From NCBI RefSeq assembly GCF_947503385.1, contig NZ_CANNDO010000001.1, forward strand, positions 620,001 to 684,000: a stretch of DNA of 64,000 bases, given 5' to 3'. Below, piece by piece: positions 58,288 to 64,000 of this stretch. The first letter of the stretch is position 1. The number at the start of each line of letters is the position of its first letter. The position numbers and the translations under genes were made by a program. The stretch comes from an uncultured Tateyamaria sp. (lineage in GTDB: Bacteria; Pseudomonadota; Alphaproteobacteria; Rhodobacterales; Rhodobacteraceae). The notes under the pieces were generated by a model, which did not search any database, had not been told where the DNA came from, and worked only from the letters and a program-made list of their open reading frames with translations.

Positions 58288-59390
58288 ATGCCCATACCAA
58301 ACACACCGCCGACGCCACCAGCGTCGAAGAAGGTCTTGCCATTGCGCAGGCGCAGGACGAACAATTTACGTCCGAATTTGCGACCGAGACGGCGATGCAG
58401 AACACGCTGCTCACGCCGCGGTTTTACACCACGGATTTTGACGAGTTGGATGCGATCGACGTGTCGGGTGTCCGCGAAGACTGGGACAAGCTGATCGACC
58501 AGATGGAAAGCGACCCGAACAAGGGTCATTTCAAGAAAAACGAGGACTGGGACACCGTCGATTGGGACGGAATGGAGCCGGAACTGAAAAAGGAATTCAT
58601 CGATTTCCTGATTTCGTCCTGTACCGCCGAATTCTCGGGCTGCGTTCTTTACAAAGAGATGAAGCGGCGCGGCAACAACAAGGACATCACGCAGCTGTTC
58701 CAGCTGATGGCGCGGGACGAGGCGCGGCACGCGGGCTTTATCAACGACGCATTGCGTGAGGCTGGCCTGCGCGTGAACCTCGGGTTTCTGACCCAAAAGA
58801 AAAAGTACACCTATTTCCGGCCCAAGTTCATCTACTATGCCACCTATCTGTCGGAAAAGATCGGTTACGCCCGCTACATCACGATCTTTCGTCACTTGCA
58901 GGCGCACCCCGAACATCGCTTTCACCCGATCTTCAAGTGGTTCGAAGAGTGGTGCAATGACGAGTTCAGCCATGGCGAAGCCTTTGCCCTGCTGATGAAG
59001 ACGGACCCCAAGCTGACCAGCGGCATCAATGTCTACTGGATCAAGTTCTTTCTCACGGCTGTCTATGCGACCATGTATGTGCGCGACCATCAGCGCCCCG
59101 CGTTCCATGCCGCGCTCGGGGTAGACCCGGACTGGTATGCGCACGAGGTTTTCACCAAGACGTCAAAGCTGAGCGAACAGATTTTCCCGATCACGCTGGA
59201 CATCGAACACCCACGCTGGCAGCCCGGCCTCGAACGTCTGCAAAAGGCGAATGTCGATCTGGCCCAGTCGAAGGGCCTCAAGAAGATCGGCGCGCAAATC
59301 CGGGCCGGTCTGGCCTTTGTGTCACTGCTGACCATCCCGTCGCGCAGCCACACGGTCCCGGCCTCCACCCGTCTGGAGCCGGTCTATTGA
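58284..59390 (+). CDS. acsF: Aerobic Mg-protoporphyrin IX monomethyl ester cyclase
   Basis: This 368-residue diiron oxygenase forms the isocyclic ring of the pigment using oxygen. Carboxylate and His ligands fit SCTAEFSGCVLYKEMKRRG-type helix (core AEFSGCVLYKE), ARDEARHAGF and EEWCNDEFSHGEAFA (core NDEFSHGE). It also has NPDPNKGHFKKNEDW-like sequence (SDPNKGHFKKN). Oxygen dependence fits an aerobic phototroph. The start overlaps the preceding 98-aa gene by 4 bases (ATGA). A gap of 124 bases with two inverted repeats separates it from puhE. Confidence 0.96.
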   Translation: MNAHTKHTADATSVEEGLAIAQAQDEQFTSEFATETAMQNTLLTPRFYTTDFDELDAIDVSGVREDWDKLIDQMESDPNKGHFKKNEDWDTVDWDGMEPELKKEFIDFLISSCTAEFSGCVLYKEMKRRGNNKDITQLFQLMARDEARHAGFINDALREAGLRVNLGFLTQKKKYTYFRPKFIYYATYLSEKIGYARYITIFRHLQAHPEHRFHPIFKWFEEWCNDEFSHGEAFALLMKTDPKLTSGINVYWIKFFLTAVYATMYVRDHQRPAFHAALGVDPDWYAHEVFTKTSKLSEQIFPITLDIEHPRWQPGLERLQKANVDLAQSKGLKKIGAQIRAGLAFVSLLTIPSRSHTVPASTRLEPVY

Positions 59391-59445
59391 TGCGCGCGTT
59401 TTCCGACACCGGAGATCACCGGAGAGCGGTACGCTGTCCGGTCGC

Positions 59446-59483
59446 GCAGGCGCTTGACGCCTGCCTGTTTTCCGCGTCGGAAA
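59446..59483 (+). other. Two tandem inverted repeats between acsF and puhE
   Basis: The first hairpin has arms GCAGGCG (59446-59452) and CGCCTGC (59458-59464), followed by CTGTTTTCC. The second has arms TTTCCG (59469-59474) and CGGAAA (59478-59483). The first could be a weak terminator or a processing site. No strong T run is present, so puhE may still be transcribed through it. The remaining bases of this gap show nothing else. Confidence 0.45.
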
Positions 59484-59514
59484 GCAGCCCGAGCCAAGTG
59501 TGCGGAGGGTGTGC

Positions 59515-60324
59515 ATGACACCGTGGATCGCAGCCCTGATCGCGCTTTTTATCTGGTGGTTCTCTACCGGCACGATCCTGATGGCTGTGAAATATGCGGA
59601 CCGCCAAGGCGCGGCTGCGCGCAAGCGCGCCACGCTGGGCGGCCTGCCTTTGGTCTGTCTTGGCGCGTACGGTGCCTATTGGTCGGCCACGCAAACGGAC
59701 GTCATGGGGGTCTACGTGGCGTTCCTGTCCGCACTGGCCATTTGGGGCTGGATCGAACTGGCGTTTCTGACCGGCATCATCACCGGACCCAACCGCAGCC
59801 CGCTGCCCGACCGCACCCCCGAATGGGAACGGTTCATCCGCGCGTGGGGCACGCTGGCCTATCACGAGATGCTGCTGGTGGCGGCGCTTATTATGCTGGG
59901 CCTTGCCCTGTGGGATGCGCCCAACGCGTTTGGGTTCTGGACCTTTGCGGTTTTGTTCTTTGCCCGCGTGTCGGCCAAGCTGAACCTCTTTTTCGGGGTG
60001 CCGCGCACCCATGTGGAATTCCTGCCCGAGGCGCTGTCGCATCTGTCCAGCCACTTTCGCGTGGCGGGTATGAACTGGCTTTTCCCGGTATCGGTCACGG
60101 CGCTGACATTTGCCACGGCCTGCTGGCTCGAACGGCTTTATGCCGCGCAGACTATGGGCGACACCACGGGGTTTGCCCTGCTGACCGCGCTGACCGCGCT
60201 GGCGGCTCTCGAACACTGGGTAATGGTTTTGCCCATTCCTGACGAACGGCTCTGGCGGTGGATGCTGCCTGCGCCCAAACCACATAAACACCAAAAGACC
60301 CAAGGGGGACATCATGGACTTTGA
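59515..60324 (+). CDS. puhE: Photosynthetic complex assembly protein PuhE
   Basis: This 269-residue membrane protein has about seven hydrophobic segments. It begins [21 protein letters not shown]-type helix (core [13 protein letters not shown]) and has [30 protein letters not shown]-type sequence (core [10 protein letters not shown]) and [20 protein letters not shown]-type sequence (core [13 protein letters not shown]). PuhE is thought to modulate pigment or complex assembly. ATG at 59515 follows GGAGGGTG. It overlaps hemA by 11 bases. Confidence 0.93.
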   Translation: MTPWIAALIALFIWWFSTGTILMAVKYADRQGAAARKRATLGGLPLVCLGAYGAYWSATQTDVMGVYVAFLSALAIWGWIELAFLTGIITGPNRSPLPDRTPEWERFIRAWGTLAYHEMLLVAALIMLGLALWDAPNAFGFWTFAVLFFARVSAKLNLFFGVPRTHVEFLPEALSHLSSHFRVAGMNWLFPVSVTALTFATACWLERLYAAQTMGDTTGFALLTALTALAALEHWVMVLPIPDERLWRWMLPAPKPHKHQKTQGGHHGL

Positions 60325-61528
60325 TGCACTGTTCCAAACGCAACTGGACGCGCTGAAAGACGAAGGCAACTACCGCATATTCGCGGAGCTTGAGCGCCAA
60401 TACGGCGCGTTCCCCCGCGCGCGTTGCCACGATGAGGACGCCCCGGACGAGGTCACAGTCTGGTGTTCCAACGATTACCTTGGCATGGGCCAGCACCCAT
60501 CGGTGGTCAAGTCGATGAAGGACACAATCGACGCCTGCGGTGCAGGCGCGGGCGGCACGCGCAACATCAGCGGCACCAACCACGCGCACAAGCAGCTGGA
60601 AGAAGAGCTTGCCGACCTGCACGGCAAGGAAAGCGCGCTGCTCTTTACCTCGGGATATGTCTCGAACTGGGCCGCCTTGAGCACATTGGGCAGCCGCCTG
60701 CCCGATGCTGTGATCCTCAGCGACGAGTTGAACCATGCCTCCATGATCGAAGGCATCCGCCACGCGCGCTGCAACAAGGTCATCTGGAAACACAACGACC
60801 CCGAAGACCTGGACCGCAAGCTGGCCGCCTTGCCCGCCAACGCCCCCAAGATTGTGGCGTTCGAGTCCGTCTATTCGATGGATGGTGACATCTGCCCGAT
60901 GCAGGAGATTGTCGAGGTCGCCGAAAAGCACGGCGCGATGACCTACCTTGATGAAGTACACGCGGTTGGCCTTTACGGCCCGCGCGGTGGCGGCATTTCG
61001 GAGCAGGAGGGCCTCGCCGACCGCATCACGCTGATCGAAGGCACCTTGGGCAAGGCTTACGGCGTTGTCGGCGGTTACGTGACCGGGTCCGATGCGATGT
61101 GTGACTTTATCCGCAGCTTTGCCAGTGGCTTTATCTTTACCACGGCTCTGCCCCCTGCCGTGGCCGCAGCGGCCCGCACCTCCATCCGCCATCTCAAACA
61201 GTCCGATCAGGAACGGCTCCTGCAACGCCAGCGGGTCGCATATCTGCGCAAGCGGCTGGATCAGGAAGGCATTCCGCACATGGACAATGCCAGCCACATC
61301 ATCCCCGTGATGATCAAGGACCCGGTCAAATGCCGGATGCTCAGCGACTATCTGATGCAGCGCTACGGCATCTATGTGCAGCCCATCAACTACCCCACAG
61401 TGCCCAAGGGAACCGAGCGTTTGCGCTTTACCCCGTCGCCATTGCACAGCGTTGAGGACATCGAACACCTGGTGCTTGCCCTCAAGGATTTGTGGAAACA
61501 ATGCGCGATTGCCCACGCAGTTGCCTGA
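60314..61528 (+). CDS. hemA: 5-aminolevulinate synthase
   Basis: This 404-residue pyridoxal-phosphate enzyme condenses glycine and succinyl-CoA to 5-aminolevulinate, the first step of tetrapyrrole synthesis (Shemin pathway). It has [33 protein letters not shown]-type sequence (core [11 protein letters not shown]), the cofactor Asp in [13 protein letters not shown] and the PLP Lys in [13 protein letters not shown]. Being inside the puh series, it probably boosts precursor supply together with pigment synthesis. The start overlaps puhE; GGGGG precedes the ATG. Confidence 0.97.
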   Translation: MDFDALFQTQLDALKDEGNYRIFAELERQYGAFPRARCHDEDAPDEVTVWCSNDYLGMGQHPSVVKSMKDTIDACGAGAGGTRNISGTNHAHKQLEEELADLHGKESALLFTSGYVSNWAALSTLGSRLPDAVILSDELNHASMIEGIRHARCNKVIWKHNDPEDLDRKLAALPANAPKIVAFESVYSMDGDICPMQEIVEVAEKHGAMTYLDEVHAVGLYGPRGGGISEQEGLADRITLIEGTLGKAYGVVGGYVTGSDAMCDFIRSFASGFIFTTALPPAVAAAARTSIRHLKQSDQERLLQRQRVAYLRKRLDQEGIPHMDNASHIIPVMIKDPVKCRMLSDYLMQRYGIYVQPINYPTVPKGTERLRFTPSPLHSVEDIEHLVLALKDLWKQCAIAHAVA

Positions 61529-61547
61529 CATCAATACAAAGTTACTG

Positions 61548-61576
61548 TTGACTTGATCGTGAACTCGCTACGTTCA
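61548..61576 (+). promoter_or_regulatory. Possible cycA promoter
   Basis: TTGACT (61548-61553) resembles a -35, and TACGTT (61569-61574) resembles a -10 at a short spacing of 15 bases. It lies in the 78-base gap between hemA and cycA. A separate promoter would make sense because cytochrome c2 is also used in respiration. The match is only fair. Confidence 0.3.
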
Positions 61577-61606
61577 TTTGCAACGAACACTTGGAAGGAG
61601 AGACCC

Positions 61607-62068
61607 ATGTTCCGATCCCTCGCGATTGTGGCCGCCACCGTTCTGGCCGCCCCCGCATTCGCAGACGGCCACGCTGTTGACCTCACGCCCACGGGCGATG
61701 TGGAAGCGGGCGAAAAGGCATTCCGCCAATGCGTGTCCTGCCATGTCGTCGTGAACGACGAAGGCGAAACGCTGGCTGGTCGGAAGTCTAAAACCGGGCC
61801 AAACCTTTACGGCGTTGTGGGCAGCACAGCGGGCTCCGTCGAAGGCTTCAAATACTCTGACATCATCATGCTCGCTGGTGAGCAGGGCGTGATTTATGAC
61901 GAGGCCAGCTTTGTTGCCTATGTGCAGGACCCCACCGGTTGGCTGCGCGAAGTGACCGGTGACGGTGGTCGTGGCAAGATGACCTACAAGGTCCGCAAGG
62001 AAGAGGACGCCGTGAACCTCTATGCGTACCTCGCGTCGCTGGCCCCGCTGCCAGAGCCCGAAAGCTAA
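61607..62068 (+). CDS. cycA: Cytochrome c2
   Basis: This 153-residue periplasmic cytochrome has a signal peptide (MFRSLAIVAATVLAAPAFA), the haem site CVSCH and a C-terminal Met ligand in GRGKMTYKV. It carries electrons from the cytochrome bc1 complex to the reaction centre, and also to oxidases. The sequence KTGPNLYGVVGSTAGSVEGF fits the bacterial c2 fold (core GPNLYGVVGS). AAGGAGAG precedes the ATG. It is the last gene of the plus-strand series, followed by a terminator. Confidence 0.93.
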   Translation: MFRSLAIVAATVLAAPAFADGHAVDLTPTGDVEAGEKAFRQCVSCHVVVNDEGETLAGRKSKTGPNLYGVVGSTAGSVEGFKYSDIIMLAGEQGVIYDEASFVAYVQDPTGWLREVTGDGGRGKMTYKVRKEEDAVNLYAYLASLAPLPEPES

Positions 62069-62095
62069 GGGACCCCGGTCCAACCAGTTGACAAC

Positions 62096-62124
62096 ACGCC
62101 GCCCTGTAACCGGGGCGGCGTTTT
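62096..62124. terminator. Terminator after cycA
   Basis: Arms ACGCCGCCC (62096-62104) and GGGCGGCGT (62113-62121) form a nine-base stem with an eight-base loop, followed by TTTT. It ends the bchF-cycA transcript and lies 9 bases from the stop of the convergent bchO, so it may also limit readthrough from bchO. Confidence 0.85.
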
Positions 62125-62133
62125 GCGTTTCGG

Positions 62134-62985
62134 CTATGGGTGGAGCAGGCGCAGGATCAGCGCGGCCAGTTGTTCCGGCGCTTCCTCGTGCATGAGGTGA
62201 CCCAACCCTTCAATCTGGTGGAACTCAGCGTTGGGCATACGTCCAGCGGATGTCTGGGACACCGACGGCGGCACAGTTGCATCCTTGGAACCCGCAATCA
62301 GATCCACGTGACCTGCGTAGCGTGGCAGCGCGGCCAGCAGCGGTCGCAGGTCCCATTGGGCCATCATCCTGAGCGTTCCGTCCACATGCGCCTTGTCCCC
62401 GACCAATTGACGATACAGGTCGTAGCCTTCTGCATCCAACGCAGACCCGGTGGACGCGATCAGCGCCTTGATCCGCGCGGGATTGGCGGAGGTGGTGGAA
62501 AACAGGGTGGTCGCAAAGGGCATCGCCGCCAGCGCCTTGGCCATCAGCGGAAAGACAAGACCGGCAAGGCCGGGAAACTCGCCCAATGCGGCGTTCAGGC
62601 CGATCACATGGGGCGGGTCGACCATATCCCGTGCCATTTGCAGGGCAACCGCCGCGCCTGCGGAATGGCCGATGATCGCGGCAGGCCGCCAGCCTTCTTG
62701 CGCGCACAAGGCGGCCACGTCCTCCGCCATCGCTTCCAGCCCGCTGCGCTGCCGCGCGCCCAATTGGGAAAAGCCGTGTCCAGGCAGGTCGAGCGCAACG
62801 ACATGATGCGCCGCGCTGAGCAGCGGGATGAGGTCGCGGTAACTGTGCGTGGACCCGCCCGCCCCGTGCAGCAACAGCAATGTGGGGCCGGAGCCTGTGA
62901 CCTGCGCGTGCCAGCGGTGTATCGGCCCGTCGATCCGACGTGACATCTGGTGCAACGGCCAGCCGCCGATCTGCGCCCAGTCCAT
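62134..62985 (-). CDS. bchO: Alpha/beta hydrolase BchO, photosynthesis cluster
   Basis: This 283-residue alpha/beta-hydrolase has the oxyanion loop LLLLHGAGGSTHSY, the nucleophile elbow IIGHSAGAAVAL (Ser about 113), an Asp near LIAGSKDATVP and the terminal His in GLGHLMHEEAP. The gene goes with bchD and bchI in purple bacteria. Its reaction in the pathway has not been settled; a link with the Mg-chelatase step is assumed from location. ATG at 62985 was chosen because the frame upstream overlaps bchD. It lies 4 bases after the bchD stop. Confidence 0.88.
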   Translation of the reverse strand: MDWAQIGGWPLHQMSRRIDGPIHRWHAQVTGSGPTLLLLHGAGGSTHSYRDLIPLLSAAHHVVALDLPGHGFSQLGARQRSGLEAMAEDVAALCAQEGWRPAAIIGHSAGAAVALQMARDMVDPPHVIGLNAALGEFPGLAGLVFPLMAKALAAMPFATTLFSTTSANPARIKALIASTGSALDAEGYDLYRQLVGDKAHVDGTLRMMAQWDLRPLLAALPRYAGHVDLIAGSKDATVPPSVSQTSAGRMPNAEFHQIEGLGHLMHEEAPEQLAALILRLLHP

Positions 62986-62989
62986 GCCG

Positions 62990-64000
62990 TTAGCCAGCCA
63001 AGGCCGCGCTGACCGCATCGGTCATGCGGTGTGCGTCCGCGCGGGGCAGCGCGATATAGCTGCCGTCAAGGGTGCGGCCAAGGTCCTGCAGGGCCGGTTG
63101 CGGACGGTTCGACATGTCAATGACCAGCGCATCGGTGCCTTGGGCGCGGATCGCGCGGGCCACGGTCTGGGCGTCCTCGGCGGCAGTGGCGCGGTGCGCG
63201 GAGCCATCCAGCGCGATATTGGCGCGCCCGTCCGTCAGCACGATGATGGTGGGCGTCATGCCTTGGCCAGCGGATTGTGCCGCCAGCGTCATGGCGCTGT
63301 GCAATCCGGCAGCCAGCGGCGTGCCGCCACCGCCCGGCAGTGCCGACAGGCGGCGTTTGGTCTGCACCAGCGACCGGGTGGGCGGCAAAAGGGTCTCGGC
63401 CTGCGTGCCCCGGAACGAGATCAGCGCAACGTGGTCGCGGCTGGCATAGGCTTCGGCCAACAGCAATTCGATGGCGCCTTTGGCCTCGCCCAGTCGGGCC
63501 ATCGCGGCAGAACCGGATGCATCCACGGAAAAGATCAGCAACCGGTCGGAATGCTGGGCATAACGCTTGGTGCGGATGTCCGAGGGGTGGATCAGCAGGC
63601 CCTCGCGATCCGGCTGATGCGTGCGACGCAGCGGTTGCCATGGGGCCGCTGCGCGCAAGGTCGCAATCAGGTCGATCCGCGCGTCCCCGCCCAGCCGTCC
63701 GGGCCGCGAGGGCAGGGGCCGTCCCCGCCTGTTCGACTTGCGCACCTTGCCTGCGCCACTGCCCTTTGCGGCGCGCGCGCTGCGGGCCTGACCCAATGTC
63801 TGGAGCAGTCCGGCAGGCAGCAAGGCGGCGACGGCATCAATCAGCATCTCGGTGTCGGGCAGGGCGCTTTGGCCGTCTTGCGTACCGTCATCCTGTTGCA
63901 CTTGATCTTCGGGTGCGGGGGGCTGCTCGGTCGGCGCATCCGTTTCCGGCATGTGCAGGGCGCGGTGCGGATAGACCAGCGCCGCGGCCAGTTCTATGTC
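62990..64000 (-). CDS. bchD: Magnesium chelatase subunit D, 3' part
   Basis: About 336 residues of the C-terminal part are present; the reading frame stays open to the right edge, so the start lies outside the window. It shows the acidic, Gln- and Pro-rich linker typical of BchD, then SARAAKGSGAGKVR-like basic stretch and a C-terminal vWA domain with MIDAS residues in FSVDASGSAAMARL and VLTDGRANIALD. BchD forms the AAA+ motor of Mg-chelatase with BchI and acts on BchH. bchO follows after 4 bases on the same strand. Confidence 0.95.
   Translation of the reverse strand, partial: DIELAAALVYPHRALHMPETDAPTEQPPAPEDQVQQDDGTQDGQSALPDTEMLIDAVAALLPAGLLQTLGQARSARAAKGSGAGKVRKSNRRGRPLPSRPGRLGGDARIDLIATLRAAAPWQPLRRTHQPDREGLLIHPSDIRTKRYAQHSDRLLIFSVDASGSAAMARLGEAKGAIELLLAEAYASRDHVALISFRGTQAETLLPPTRSLVQTKRRLSALPGGGGTPLAAGLHSAMTLAAQSAGQGMTPTIIVLTDGRANIALDGSAHRATAAEDAQTVARAIRAQGTDALVIDMSNRPQPALQDLGRTLDGSYIALPRADAHRMTDAVSAALAG

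Noticed and set aside
61548-61576. PpsR site upstream of cycA
   Set aside because: The only TGT near the promoter is not followed by ACA after 12 bases. Only a fair sigma70-like promoter remains.

Overview
The window is a contiguous piece of a high-GC alphaproteobacterial chromosome. It comes from an aerobic anoxygenic phototroph of the Rhodobacteraceae (Roseobacter-type). The evidence is a large part of a photosynthesis gene cluster in the Rhodobacterales order, an oxygen-dependent cyclase gene (acsF), PpsR and PpaA regulators, an alphaproteobacterial LexA box (GAAC-N7-GAAC), and the overall gene style. No rRNA, tRNA, CRISPR, transposase or phage gene was seen.

Left part (1-35.8 kb), housekeeping and accessory genes: the end of a YggT-type membrane protein; recQ; yaaA; a PAS-HisKA hybrid kinase with two receiver domains; an alpha-2-macroglobulin with a thioester site next to pbpC; a four-gene minus-strand block of MoxR AAA+ ATPase, DUF58 protein and two large membrane-anchored proteins; small metabolic genes (DUF1285, an SDR protein, hydroxypyruvate isomerase, DUF2798, a YdeI-like protein, a GNAT enzyme); polA; two small minus-strand genes; an SOS-type error-prone polymerase gene (dnaE2) with a LexA box; an AT-richer patch with one secreted orphan; DUF3291; and the run gpmI - EnvC-like - ctpA, closed by a strong two-way terminator.

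Middle part (35.8-45.7 kb), all minus strand, read from right to left: ppaA, ppsR, bchG, bch2 (PucC family), bchP, idi, a LysE-family exporter, glpD, glpK. Many neighbours overlap at stop/start codons. Regulators, the last steps of bacteriochlorophyll synthesis (esterification and phytyl reduction), isoprenoid supply and glycerol use therefore lie in one uninterrupted transcriptional direction.

Right part (45.9-62.1 kb), plus strand: bchF-bchN-bchB-bchH-bchL-bchM-lhaA-puhA-puhB-puhC-(98-aa unknown)-acsF-puhE-hemA-cycA, ending in a terminator. These genes give 5-aminolevulinate supply, the Mg branch (H subunit, methyltransferase, aerobic cyclase), dark protochlorophyllide reductase, vinyl hydration, assembly of the reaction centre and LH1, and the electron donor cytochrome c2. 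Minus-strand bchO and the 3' part of bchD follow and run off the right edge. bchI, crt, bchCXYZ and puf genes are not in this window.

The ppaA-bchF divergent region holds three TGT-N12-ACA palindromes (PpsR-type), one overlapping the -35 of a good sigma70-like promoter. A fourth palindrome lies one base upstream of the bchG start codon. A recurring GC-hairpin element occurs in four places, one of them inside the bchB reading frame.
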